A stretch of DNA of 32,181 bases from Chloroflexota bacterium (GTDB lineage Bacteria; Chloroflexota; Anaerolineae; Anaerolineales; Anaerolineaceae). The notes beneath the pieces were generated by a model. The model did no database searches, was not told the origin of the DNA, and worked only from the letters and a program-made list of their open reading frames with translations. Within the stretch, counting starts at the first letter, position 1, and every line of letters starts with the position of its first letter. The DNA is taken from positions 1 to 32,181 of the forward strand of contig JAAZNC010000097.1 of NCBI GenBank assembly GCA_012798455.1, read 5' to 3'. This document shows positions 1-7,752 of the stretch, in pieces. Made by a program: the position numbers and the translations under genes.

Positions 1-37
1 TAAAATTATTCAGATTTTTAATTATATGAGAAATTTT

Positions 38-68
38 TTGAAACCAATTTGCGGTCATTGCGTATAAT
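38..68 (+). promoter_or_regulatory. Candidate sigma70-type promoter of the radical SAM gene
   Basis: A perfect TATAAT -10 box lies at 63-68, with TTGAAA at 38-43 as a -35 box. The 19-nt spacer is slightly long. The start codon at 99 would leave a leader of roughly 25 nt. The rest of positions 1-98 is AT-rich and shows no coding sequence. Confidence 0.5.
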
Positions 69-98
69 TCGTGGAAAATGAAATTGGAATAATGAGTA

Positions 99-1178
99 AT
101 GGAAAAACAAGATATCACCACCTACTTTAATCTTAGCTTTCGTTTGGGATTGCGACAGATCATATCATTCAGTTTGAGCAATCCACAGCTCGCCTGGACA
201 GCTGCGCGTTTGTATTTCTCTTTTCGTATGGGAGAAAAAAAACGGGCGCGCTATCAACGTCAGAATGTGCAGATCCCTCCCATGATCATCTTCAGCATCA
301 CCAACAACTGCAACCTGGATTGCGCCGGTTGCTATGCCAAAGTGCTGCATCAATCCAAAGAAAAGGAACTTTCTCCAGAACAATTCAAAGATACCATCCG
401 GCAAGCCCGCGATCTAGGAGTGTCGGTAATCCTACTGGCAGGTGGAGAACCGTTCATGCGAGAAGGGTTGCTGGATACATTGAATGAATTCCCCCAGATG
501 ATCTTCCTGCTCTTCACCAATGGCACACTATTGGATGAACCTGCCATTCAACAATTAAAAAAACAACGCAATATTCTAACCGTGGTCAGCATCGAAGGGG
601 ATCAGCACAACACCGACCTGCGGCGCGGTGGTGGCATTTTTGAACGTGCCAACGAAATCTTTAATAAATTGAAGGAAAACAAGATCCTATTTGGTACGTC
701 CATCACTCAGACCAGCCAAAATTTCGAGCTGGTCAATGATGAAACTTACCTGGTCGAGATGATGAAAAAAGGCTGCAAGGTATTTTTCTTCATTAACTAT
801 TTGCCGGTTAATCTGGAATCGTATGAGCTGGCACCCACTCCCCAGCAGGTGTTACGACACATTGCCATCCTGGAAGAACTGCGGGGAAAGTACCCAGCGC
901 TGTTCCTAGCATTCCCGGGCGGGGAAGTAGAACTGGGCGGCTGTATCGCAGGAGGAAAAGGACTGGTGCATATCAATCCATTGGGAGAAGTACAACCCTG
1001 CCCCTTTTCCCCTTATTCAGATGCCAATTTGAAAGAAGTAACCCTGCTAGAAGCGCTACGTTCCCGGCATCTTGAAATCATCCGCAACAGTGGTGAAAGA
1101 TTAGATGAGAGCGATGGATATTGTGCTCTCTGGAAAAACCGGCAATGGGTTGATGCCCTCTATAAGAATGAAATATAA
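99..1178 (+). CDS. Radical SAM protein with SPASM-like C-terminus
   Basis: This 359-aa protein is a radical S-adenosylmethionine enzyme. The CxxxCxxC cluster motif is visible as CNLDCAGC (C71, C75, C78), followed by the GGEP SAM-binding motif near residue 115. A TNGT strand motif and a Cys-containing C-terminal segment (PCPF near residue 306 and a further Cys near 343) resemble a SPASM or twitch auxiliary-cluster region. The first 60 residues contain a hydrophobic/basic stretch that may associate with membrane or partner proteins. Members of this group include MoaA/PqqE/SkfB-like enzymes and heme- or peptide-modifying enzymes. No precursor peptide or cofactor gene lies next to it, so the reaction cannot be assigned. 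The ATG at 99 has only a weak ribosome-binding site. Confidence 0.85.
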   Translation: MEKQDITTYFNLSFRLGLRQIISFSLSNPQLAWTAARLYFSFRMGEKKRARYQRQNVQIPPMIIFSITNNCNLDCAGCYAKVLHQSKEKELSPEQFKDTIRQARDLGVSVILLAGGEPFMREGLLDTLNEFPQMIFLLFTNGTLLDEPAIQQLKKQRNILTVVSIEGDQHNTDLRRGGGIFERANEIFNKLKENKILFGTSITQTSQNFELVNDETYLVEMMKKGCKVFFFINYLPVNLESYELAPTPQQVLRHIAILEELRGKYPALFLAFPGGEVELGGCIAGGKGLVHINPLGEVQPCPFSPYSDANLKEVTLLEALRSRHLEIIRNSGERLDESDGYCALWKNRQWVDALYKNEI

Positions 1179-1263
1179 AATATTTCAATTATTGAATTTA
1201 TGGTATAACTACGAGCATAAATATTTTGTCTCTCCTTGAAAGGAGTAGTCTTAAGAAACAGAG

Positions 1264-1554
1264 ATGATAGGTAAAATACGTAGGTTGGTGCTTGATACCT
1301 TAAAACCAATCGAGCCAAGTATTGTGGACCTTGCAAAAAGAATCAGCGTTTTAGATGGCATTTCTGCTGTGAATATCAGCATCGCTGAGATCGACCACAA
1401 AGTGGAAAATGCCAAAATCACTATCGAAGGGGATGATCTCGACTACGAGGTAGTCGCAGCTCTTATTCAAGATCAGGGTGGTTCCATCCATTCTATCGAT
1501 GAAGTTGTTGCAGGCAAAATGATCATCGATGATGCCGCCACACTTCAGGACTAA
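1264..1554 (+). CDS. DUF211 family protein
   Basis: A 96-aa protein matching the DUF211 family by length and pattern. It opens with MIGKIRRLVLDTLKP, then SIVDLAKRISVLDGISAVNIS, and ends with an acidic ITIEGDDLDYE stretch and an IHSIDEVVAGK tail. The family is small, has a ferredoxin-like alpha/beta build, occurs mainly in archaea and some bacteria, and has no established biochemical role. The stop is only 17 nt before the start of a VIT-like membrane protein, so the two are very likely co-transcribed. An AAAGGAG element lies about 18 nt upstream of the ATG, too far to be ideal; a closer purine stretch (agaaacagag) directly precedes the start. Confidence 0.8.
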   Translation: MIGKIRRLVLDTLKPIEPSIVDLAKRISVLDGISAVNISIAEIDHKVENAKITIEGDDLDYEVVAALIQDQGGSIHSIDEVVAGKMIIDDAATLQD

Positions 1555-1571
1555 ATCCCCAATAAAAAAAC

Positions 1572-2180
1572 ATGCATCATAAAGATAACCCTCTCAAGCG
1601 TTTGTTTGAGAGGATCACTGAGTACAATGAAATAGCAGAAATTGGGGAAATAGCCAGACGTTATTTTGCTATGAATGCATTCGACGGTGTGCTCACCATC
1701 ATTGGTGTCTTAATGGGGCATTACGCCGCCGGAGTGGAAGATCCCAGCATCGTAGTCACAACCGGTTTAACAACATCTGTCGCAATCGGAATTTCCGGGC
1801 TATGGGGTTCCTTCCTGACCGAATCCGCAGAGCGCAAACGGGAGATGGATGAATTAAGCCGCAGTACGCTGAGGGATCAAAATGGAAGCAAAATTGGAAA
1901 AGCCTCTCGCTTTGCGGCAGTAGCGGTTTCGTTGGTAGATGGGTTTTCACCATTCTTGGCATCGCTGGTGGTATTGATCCCATTCTTCTTCACCAATCTA
2001 TTCATAGACATCCGCAGTGTTTACTATACCGCCATCGGATTTGCACTACTGGTACTATTCAGTCTGGGTATGTTTTTGGGCAAAGTATCCAAACAGAACC
2101 TGTTTGCCATGGGTTTAAAAACCCTTGCTGCGGGTTTGATCTCCGTCCTGATCAGCAATCTACTGGGTACATCACACTAG
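1572..2180 (+). CDS. VIT/CCC1-like (TIGR00267-like) integral membrane protein
   Basis: A 202-aa polytopic membrane protein of the VIT1/CCC1-like superfamily, whose characterised members carry iron or manganese across membranes. The N-terminal amphipathic segment (residues 1-35) leads to the family-typical first helix with FDGVLTIIGVLMG. A second helix near 60-80 ends in FLTESAERKREMDE, a charged cytoplasmic stretch comparable to the metal-binding region of VIT proteins. Three more hydrophobic segments follow (about 113-137, 148-170 and 178-198). It sits 17 nt after the DUF211 gene. No clear Shine-Dalgarno precedes the ATG, which fits translational coupling. Transport of divalent metal is inferred from the family, and the substrate is unknown. 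Confidence 0.75.
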   Translation: MHHKDNPLKRLFERITEYNEIAEIGEIARRYFAMNAFDGVLTIIGVLMGHYAAGVEDPSIVVTTGLTTSVAIGISGLWGSFLTESAERKREMDELSRSTLRDQNGSKIGKASRFAAVAVSLVDGFSPFLASLVVLIPFFFTNLFIDIRSVYYTAIGFALLVLFSLGMFLGKVSKQNLFAMGLKTLAAGLISVLISNLLGTSH

Positions 2181-2260
2181 AAACTATATTCCAAGAATTA
2201 AGACAATATATGGCTTAAAATAGAGTCATATCTTTGATTTTAATTTAAACAGGAGCAACA

Positions 2261-3451
2261 ATGGACCCGGTTAAATTGACGAATGAGATTTTCTGGATCG
2301 GTGTGAACGACACCAGCACCCAACTATTTGAAGGGCTGTGGGCGATCGAAAAAGAAGGTATTTCCTACAACAGCTATCTGATCAGAGACGAAAAAAGCAC
2401 CCTGATTGACCTGTGCAAGGATATCAAGGGTGAATTGCTGATCGAACATATCAAAGCCTGCATCGATCCCAACCAATTACACTATCTGGTGATCAACCAC
2501 ATGGAGCCAGATCATTCCGGAGCGATCATGCAGTTATTGGAGGTCGCGCCCCAAATCACCATTCTAGGTAGCGTCAAAACACGCGAGATGCTAGAGGCTT
2601 TCTTTGGCATTCGTGAACATGTGCAGGTAGTTACAGATGGAGATATCATCTCGCTAGGTGAACATACGCTGCACTTCCTCTCCACTCCCATGGTGCACTG
2701 GCCAGAAACCATCATGACCTTTGAAGAAAAAAACGGTATCCTGTTTTCCTGTGATGGTTTTGGTGGTTACGGTGTGCTAGAGAGGAGCATTTTCGATGAT
2801 GAACAGGAAGATCTGGATTATTACATCCGTGAAGCTCTGCGTTATTTTTCTAACATCGTATGTGCTTTCAGCAAACCGGTGTTGAAAGCTGCTGAAAAGA
2901 TCGCATTGTTGAATGTGAAAATGGTAGCCCCTTCTCATGGGCTGGTGTGGCGTGCAGATCCGCAGCGTATTCTCAACTACTACATCCAGTGGTCAGAATA
3001 TGCGGATGGGCATGCCCCCAAAAGGGTTTGTTTGCTACATGGATCCATGTACGGCATCTCCGCTCGGGTGATTCCCAGCATCGAACAGGGTTTGAAAAAA
3101 GCCGGCATAGATTTTAGCCGTATAGATATAGGTGAAACCCACATCAGCTACATCTTGCCTGCCCTATGGGAGAGCACGGGAGTGGTGATTTGTGCCCCTA
3201 CTTACGAGGGAGCACTATTCCCCACCATGGAATTCGTGCTGGAAATGGCAGATAAAAAACGGATGAGCGATAAAAAAGTGATCTATGTCGGCAGTTATGG
3301 TTGGGGTGGGGGCGCAATGCGTTTCATCCATAAACAAAGCGAGATCTTGAACTGGGAACTGCTGGGAAATGTGGAATTCAAAGGACAAGCTTTGTCAGAA
3401 GATTTGGAACAGATCGAAGCACTCAGTATCAAACTGGCAAAGAGTTTATAG
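2261..3451 (+). CDS. fprA: Flavodiiron protein (A-type flavoprotein, FprA/ROO family)
   Basis: A 396-aa two-domain flavodiiron protein that reduces O2 to water and/or NO to N2O in the cytoplasm of anaerobes, protecting against oxidative or nitrosative stress. The N-terminal metallo-beta-lactamase-like domain keeps all expected diiron ligands: H80, E82, D84 and H85 in NHMEPDHSG, H146 in the STPMVHWPET segment, D165 in FSCDGFGGYG, and H226 in APSHGLVW. The C-terminal flavodoxin domain begins near residue 254 with an FMN phosphate loop (HGSMYGIS) and continues through the APTYEG and GSYGWGGG segments. No fused or adjacent rubredoxin is present, so its electron donor must be encoded elsewhere. 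The start is supported by an AGGAG box (aacaggagcaacaATG). A strong terminator follows the stop. Confidence 0.95.
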   Translation: MDPVKLTNEIFWIGVNDTSTQLFEGLWAIEKEGISYNSYLIRDEKSTLIDLCKDIKGELLIEHIKACIDPNQLHYLVINHMEPDHSGAIMQLLEVAPQITILGSVKTREMLEAFFGIREHVQVVTDGDIISLGEHTLHFLSTPMVHWPETIMTFEEKNGILFSCDGFGGYGVLERSIFDDEQEDLDYYIREALRYFSNIVCAFSKPVLKAAEKIALLNVKMVAPSHGLVWRADPQRILNYYIQWSEYADGHAPKRVCLLHGSMYGISARVIPSIEQGLKKAGIDFSRIDIGETHISYILPALWESTGVVICAPTYEGALFPTMEFVLEMADKKRMSDKKVIYVGSYGWGGGAMRFIHKQSEILNWELLGNVEFKGQALSEDLEQIEALSIKLAKSL

Positions 3452-3458
3452 AAAATAT

Positions 3459-3490
3459 AAAAAGAGAAAAGGAATGCCTTTTCTCTTTTT
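3459..3490 (+). terminator. Rho-independent terminator after the flavodiiron gene
   Basis: A 14-bp perfect stem (arms 3459-3472 and 3477-3490) with an AATG loop ends in a T5 run that is part of the 3' arm. It starts 8 nt after the stop codon at 3449-3451. Confidence 0.85.
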
Positions 3491-3550
3491 GAAACCCGCC
3501 CCTTCCTTTTACGTATATGAGATAGATTACCAACAATAGAAGGAGTAAAA

Positions 3551-4054
3551 ATGAAAAATCGAAGTGATCTAGTTTGGGGTCTCATCCTCATCATCATTGG
3601 TGCATTCCTGCTGGTTACCCGCGTTTTTCCGGGTTATTTCGACTTTTTGGATTGGCCATTCATCATCATCGGTGTGGGCATTGTATTCCTGCTGTCTGCC
3701 ATCCTTTCCCGCAACGGGGGCTTGGCGATCCCAGGTTGCATCGTTGGTGGCATTGGTGCCATCCTGTATTACCAGCAAATGACCGGTAGATGGGATACCT
3801 GGTCTTTCGCCTGGACGCTCATTCCCGGTTTTGTGGGATTGGGCATCCTGCTGAGCGGGCTGATTGATCGCAGTGGACCACGCTTTGACAGCAGCAGTCT
3901 GGTATTGATGGCGATCAGTGCTGCTGGTTTCGTCATCTTCGGAGGTTCTTTCGGCTTAGGCTGGAATTATGGAAATCTATGGCCGCTCTTCATCATCGGA
4001 TTGGGTGTGATCGTGTTGATCAGCGCCTTCTTCAAGCCCAAATCAAAAGAATGA
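3551..4054 (+). CDS. Small polytopic membrane protein, DUF5668/LiaF-N-like
   Basis: A 167-aa protein made almost entirely of membrane segments: about residues 5-21, 34-51, 56-73, 82-104, 115-130 and 142-160. Each segment is Gly/Ile rich, in the manner of DUF5668/LiaI-LiaF N-terminal modules (WGLILIIIGAFLLV, WPLFIIGLGVIVLI). Such modules recur in bacterial envelope-stress and uncharacterised membrane proteins. No soluble sensor domain is attached here. A good GAAGGAG ribosome-binding site lies 5-6 nt before the ATG. The next gene starts 25 nt after the stop, so the two may be co-transcribed. No specific function can be given. Confidence 0.7.
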   Translation: MKNRSDLVWGLILIIIGAFLLVTRVFPGYFDFLDWPFIIIGVGIVFLLSAILSRNGGLAIPGCIVGGIGAILYYQQMTGRWDTWSFAWTLIPGFVGLGILLSGLIDRSGPRFDSSSLVLMAISAAGFVIFGGSFGLGWNYGNLWPLFIIGLGVIVLISAFFKPKSKE

Positions 4055-4079
4055 ACCCTCACCATGAGAGCGGGAAAGC

Positions 4080-4997
4080 ATGCAAACTCGCGCAGAAATG
4101 ATAAAACGATTAGCACAGGCGGATACCCCTTCCATCCGCCTGTTTGCTTTAACTAAATTGCAAGGACTGCCATGCGATGATCCACAAGTGGTGAGGGCAC
4201 AAGAGCAGGTGGCAAACGATGAACCGGTGCACAGCATTCTCAAAGAACAACATCCCGAGGGATTCTGGATCTGGGATCACAGCCACTACACTCCCAAATA
4301 CAAAGCTACCCATTGGAGCATGAAGTTGTTGACCGAAATGGGCTTATCCGGCTCTCACCCTGCCATGCAGCAGGGGGCGTTCTACATGCGCGAGCGCCTG
4401 CGCCCGACCATCATCAAAACGCTGGAGCAAAACGAAATGGGGCTAGCCTGTTTTTGGGGCACGTTTTTAAGGTACCAGCTACACTGCGGACAATTAACAG
4501 ATACAACCATTCAAATGGTGATCGATCAATTGGTGCTTGAAATTCAAAACGACTGCACCTGTCCTTATAATTATGGACTGCCCTGTGCCTGGGGAGTGAT
4601 CCGTGCCATGTGGGGGTTGGCTTCCATCCCATCAGAAAAACGCAGCCTGCAGGTGCAGCAAGCTATCCGGCATGGCTTGGAATTCATCCTGGAGCGCTAT
4701 TCCCTGACCAAGGCGGATTATCCTTATAAAGAAAAGATCCACAAGGTGTGGTTCGCATTGAATTTTCCTCTTTCTTACAATGTTGATATCCTCTTCACCT
4801 TGCTTGTGCTGCAAGAACTGGAGGCACTGGACCATCCCGCCGCCCGGCAGGCATTGGATTGGCTGGCTGCTAAACAACTGAAAAGCGGTTGGTGGCGTGG
4901 CGCCAGTCCTATTCGCAGCCGTAGCTGGGCGTTCACCAAGGGGCAGGATACGGTTGATGGTTGGGCAACCCTGTATGCGTTAACCTTGCTGGACTAA
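4080..4997 (+). CDS. Prenyltransferase/squalene-cyclase-fold-like protein of unknown function
   Basis: A 305-aa soluble protein with helical repeats, each carrying aromatic-rich turns: HPEGFWIWDHSHY near residue 58, CPYNYGLPCAWGVIRAMWGL near 157, and KSGWWRGASPIRSRSWAF near 271. This pattern resembles the alpha/alpha-toroid fold of terpenoid cyclases and prenyltransferase beta subunits. The DxDD motif of squalene-hopene cyclases is absent, and the Zn ligands of protein prenyltransferases are not evident. Proteins of this type are often found in Chloroflexota as hypothetical proteins and sometimes carry misleading names. It follows the small membrane protein by 25 nt and precedes the RNA-modification operon by 46 nt. 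Calling it an enzyme would be a guess. Confidence 0.6.
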   Translation: MQTRAEMIKRLAQADTPSIRLFALTKLQGLPCDDPQVVRAQEQVANDEPVHSILKEQHPEGFWIWDHSHYTPKYKATHWSMKLLTEMGLSGSHPAMQQGAFYMRERLRPTIIKTLEQNEMGLACFWGTFLRYQLHCGQLTDTTIQMVIDQLVLEIQNDCTCPYNYGLPCAWGVIRAMWGLASIPSEKRSLQVQQAIRHGLEFILERYSLTKADYPYKEKIHKVWFALNFPLSYNVDILFTLLVLQELEALDHPAARQALDWLAAKQLKSGWWRGASPIRSRSWAFTKGQDTVDGWATLYALTLLD

Positions 4998-5043
4998 GTA
5001 TTCCGTCGTATTCATCCTCGATGTTACAATCATTAACAACGAG

Positions 5044-6132
5044 ATGATGGAATCAATATTACCTACTTCCCACGGCGCTATTCCGCTGCCCGCTTTCCTG
5101 CCGGACGCCACCTTTGGACAGGTGCGCGGTCTGGATGCGCAGGATCTGGCAGCCTGCGGCGTGCGGGCGGTCATGATGAATTCCTACCATCTGATGCAAA
5201 AACCCGGCACCACCGTTATCAGCGCATTGGGCGGGTTGCATGCTTTCAGTGGCTGGCAGGGACCCATTTTCAGCGATTCAGGCGGTTTTCAGGCTTATTC
5301 GCTCATTCGCCAGAGCAGCAGCTTTGGAAGCTTCACAGATGATGGCATCCTGCTGAAAGACAGCAGACGGGGTAAGAAGATCACCCTCACTCCTGAAAAG
5401 AGCATCCAGATCCAATGGAAAATGGGAGCAGACGTGTTATTCTGCCTGGATGATTGCACGCACGTGGATGACCTTGAAAACGAACAATTACTTTCTGTGC
5501 AGCGCACCGTGCAGTGGGCGAAACGTTGCCATCAGGAATTTATAAAACTACGGGATCAGAGCAAGGACGATGCCGACCGATCACGGAAATTGTTCGCAGT
5601 TGTCCAAGGTGGCGGTTTTCGCGGACTGCGCAAGACCTGCGCGGAATCCCTGTTGGAAATCGGTTTCGACGGCTACGGCTACGGTGGCTGGCCACTGGAT
5701 AAGGACGGCAACCTGGTAGAGGATATGGTCGGCTACACGCGCGAACTGATCCCCAATGAATTCCCCATGCACGCACTGGGCATCGGGCATCCCTACAATT
5801 TGATAAAAACATTCAAGCTGGGTTATCCGCTTTTTGACTGCGCCATGCCGACGCGCGATGCGCGTCACACCAGGCTATACCGCCTGCGCGGGAACTTTGA
5901 TCTTGGAAAGCAGGATTGGTTGCAGTATATCTATGCGCAAGATGAAAAACACATCCGCGATGAGAAACCCATCGACCCGACCTGCCCCTGCCACACCTGC
6001 CAGCACTACAGCCTGGGCTACCTGCACCATCTATACCAGATCAATGAAAATCTGTATGTACGCCTGGCGAGCATCCACAACTTGCAATTCATGGCACGCA
6101 TCATCGACTTCCTGCGCGGAGAGCAAGCATGA
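5044..6132 (+). CDS. Divergent tRNA-guanine transglycosylase (TGT) family protein
   Basis: A 362-aa TIM-barrel protein of the TGT family, which exchanges a guanine in tRNA for a 7-deazaguanine base (queuosine position 34 in bacteria). The catalytic features are present: D78 in FSDSGGFQAYS, D136 in CLDDCTH, VVQGG near residues 186-190, and the nucleophile D265 in FDCAMPTRDARH. The structural zinc site CPCHTC (C314, C316, C319) with H345 in the SIHNLQF segment is complete. The substrate-recognition loop is odd: where bacterial TGTs have GGLAVGE, this protein reads GGWPLDKDG (residues 214-222), so the base or RNA target may differ. The gene opens an operon whose next start overlaps its stop (ATGA at 6129). 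The ATG at 5044 is followed directly by a second ATG. A TACAAT box at 5025-5030 could be the -10. Confidence 0.85.
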   Translation: MMESILPTSHGAIPLPAFLPDATFGQVRGLDAQDLAACGVRAVMMNSYHLMQKPGTTVISALGGLHAFSGWQGPIFSDSGGFQAYSLIRQSSSFGSFTDDGILLKDSRRGKKITLTPEKSIQIQWKMGADVLFCLDDCTHVDDLENEQLLSVQRTVQWAKRCHQEFIKLRDQSKDDADRSRKLFAVVQGGGFRGLRKTCAESLLEIGFDGYGYGGWPLDKDGNLVEDMVGYTRELIPNEFPMHALGIGHPYNLIKTFKLGYPLFDCAMPTRDARHTRLYRLRGNFDLGKQDWLQYIYAQDEKHIRDEKPIDPTCPCHTCQHYSLGYLHHLYQINENLYVRLASIHNLQFMARIIDFLRGEQA

Positions 6133-6944
6133 ATACTGTCATCGACAAGGATGAAGTGATCCGCCAGGTATTGGAAAAGAAAAAATACAGCCATCTAGAT
6201 AAAGACCTGGTGGCGTTCATCGCTGCCGAAGAAATAAAAAAACGCGCCTCGCTCAAGGAAGCGGTCAAAAGCACTGCCAATAAACTGCACCAAGTAGGTT
6301 GGGCGTATTTCGCCCAGCAGCCCGATTACACGACACACCTGCACGAGTTGGCGGCACTGCCGGCGGACCTGCATGCTGATATGAGCAGACAGTTCTGCCT
6401 GCAGTTGATGCAGGAGCATGCTTCTACGCGCGAACGCCTTTCTATTTTGGATGAGTTTTATACCATCCTGTTTTCAGATATCCGACCCATCACATCCATT
6501 CTGGATCTGGCGTGCGGATTCAACCCGCTGGCATTGGGCTGGATGCCGGTCGCGCCGGATGTGCGGTACAACGCCTGCGACATCTTCGACGATATGAACG
6601 CTTTTTTACAGTCCTTCTTTGCGCATTTTCACATCCAGGGTAAAGCCGAAACCTGCAATCTTTTATCAACCATTCCACAAGAAAAAGTACAGGTTGCCCT
6701 GCTGTTGAAAACCCTGCCCTGCCTGGAACAGGCGGAAAAAGAAAGCTCCCGGCGCATTTTAACTGATATTCGAGCGCGCACCCTGATCGTCAGTTTTCCG
6801 GTGCACAGCATCGGGGGCAGAGAAAAAGGCATGCGCCAACATTATGCCAGCCAGTTCGAAGCCCTGCTGGCAGAGTTGGGGTGGAACTACCAGAAATTCC
6901 TGTTCGCCAGCGAACTGGCATACCGCATTGAGAGAGAACTGTGA
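6129..6944 (+). CDS. 16S rRNA (m7G1405)-type methyltransferase homologue, copy 1 (FmrO/Rmt family)
   Basis: A 271-aa S-adenosylmethionine-dependent methyltransferase of the FmrO/ArmA/RmtB family, whose known members make m7G1405 in 16S rRNA and confer aminoglycoside resistance. Features run in family order. An N-terminal helical 30S-binding domain includes KKYSHLDKD (residues 18-26) and NKLHQ. Next comes HASTRERL (97-104), the SAM motif LDLACGFNPLAL (125-136), an acidic NACDIFDD (148-155), LLLKTLPCLE (191-200), and the C-terminal VSFPVHSIGGREKGM (221-235), nearly identical in pattern to the RmtB VSFPTRSLGGRGKGM segment. About 20 residues longer than RmtB. Its start overlaps the TGT stop (ATGA) and the second copy begins 1 nt after its stop, so the genes are translationally coupled. 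Modification of G1405 is inferred from the intact motifs. Confidence 0.85.
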   Translation: MNTVIDKDEVIRQVLEKKKYSHLDKDLVAFIAAEEIKKRASLKEAVKSTANKLHQVGWAYFAQQPDYTTHLHELAALPADLHADMSRQFCLQLMQEHASTRERLSILDEFYTILFSDIRPITSILDLACGFNPLALGWMPVAPDVRYNACDIFDDMNAFLQSFFAHFHIQGKAETCNLLSTIPQEKVQVALLLKTLPCLEQAEKESSRRILTDIRARTLIVSFPVHSIGGREKGMRQHYASQFEALLAELGWNYQKFLFASELAYRIEREL

Positions 6945-6945
6945 G

Positions 6946-7752
6946 ATGAACAGCCTGGATATTCTTAGCCAAAAGCTACTGCAAACACGCAAATACCGTG
7001 CCCTGCATCTGCCGCCAGAAACCATCCGTGACCTGATCGAACAGGAGAGCCAACACTACAGTGACCCCAAAGCTGTCGAAGAAAGCGTGCGCAAAAAGCT
7101 GCACCAACTCACCGCCCTCTATCTGGGTGATCCCGATTACGAGGCAGCCCTGCAGGAGGTACGGCAGCTCACCACCCGCGCCGAACTGGAAATATTCGCC
7201 AGACGCATGCTTGCCTGCCACACCTCCACCCGCGAACGCCTGCCGAACCTGACAGATTTCTATACAAAATTGTTCGCCATTACCGGCAAACCACAGTGCA
7301 TTCTGGACCTGGCATGCGGGCTGAACCCCTTCGCGCTGCCCATGCTGGAGCTGCCCCCTGATATTGATTATCAGGCTTATGACATCCATCTGCCGCGTGT
7401 GGACCTGTTGAACGCTTTTTTCAAACAATGCGGTTTCTCAGCCGCGCATGCCGAACAGCGCGACATCCTGGTCGATCCTCCTACCCAATCTGCCGAGGTG
7501 GCTTTCTTTTTCAAAGAAGCTCACCGTATGGAGCAGCGCCAGAAAGGCAGCAACCACCGGCTGTGGGAAACCCTGTGCGTGGAATATCTATTGGTATCCC
7601 TGCCGGGCAGCGACATCGGAAAAACGCACGATATGCACGAGCGCATGCGCAATCTGGTCAAACAGACCGTGCAGGGGCATACCTGGCAGATCAAGGAAGT
7701 GGAATGCGGGGATGAGCTGGTATTCTGCATCCATAAAGGAGCACAGGTATGA
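6946..7752 (+). CDS. 16S rRNA methyltransferase homologue, copy 2 (diverged FmrO/Rmt paralogue)
   Basis: A 268-aa paralogue of the preceding gene. The ATG at 6946 is chosen because it lies 1 nt after the upstream stop and restores the family N-terminus. An in-frame extension back to 6844 would overlap the preceding gene. The N-terminal domain is RmtB-like (TRKYRAL, residues 14-20; VRKKLHQL, 48-55). HTSTRERL (92-99) and the SAM motif LDLACGLNPFAL (120-131) are intact, as is AYDIH. The C-terminal half has lost the family signatures: LLLKTLPCLE is replaced by FFFKEAHRME (177-186), and the Arg/Gly-rich VSFP-SIGGREKGM segment by VSLPGSDIGKTHDM (207-220). SAM binding is expected, but the same G1405 activity is not. 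It may be a partner subunit of copy 1 or act on another nucleotide. Its stop overlaps the next start (ATGA at 7749). Confidence 0.8.
   Translation: MNSLDILSQKLLQTRKYRALHLPPETIRDLIEQESQHYSDPKAVEESVRKKLHQLTALYLGDPDYEAALQEVRQLTTRAELEIFARRMLACHTSTRERLPNLTDFYTKLFAITGKPQCILDLACGLNPFALPMLELPPDIDYQAYDIHLPRVDLLNAFFKQCGFSAAHAEQRDILVDPPTQSAEVAFFFKEAHRMEQRQKGSNHRLWETLCVEYLLVSLPGSDIGKTHDMHERMRNLVKQTVQGHTWQIKEVECGDELVFCIHKGAQV

Noticed and set aside
5540-5868. Overlapping minus-strand open frames inside the TGT gene
   Set aside because: Shadows of a GC-rich coding region with no family match.
6844-6945. Extension of the second Rmt-like gene into the first
   Set aside because: The family N-terminus starts at 6946, 1 nt after the previous stop; the extra residues are an out-of-frame reading of copy 1.
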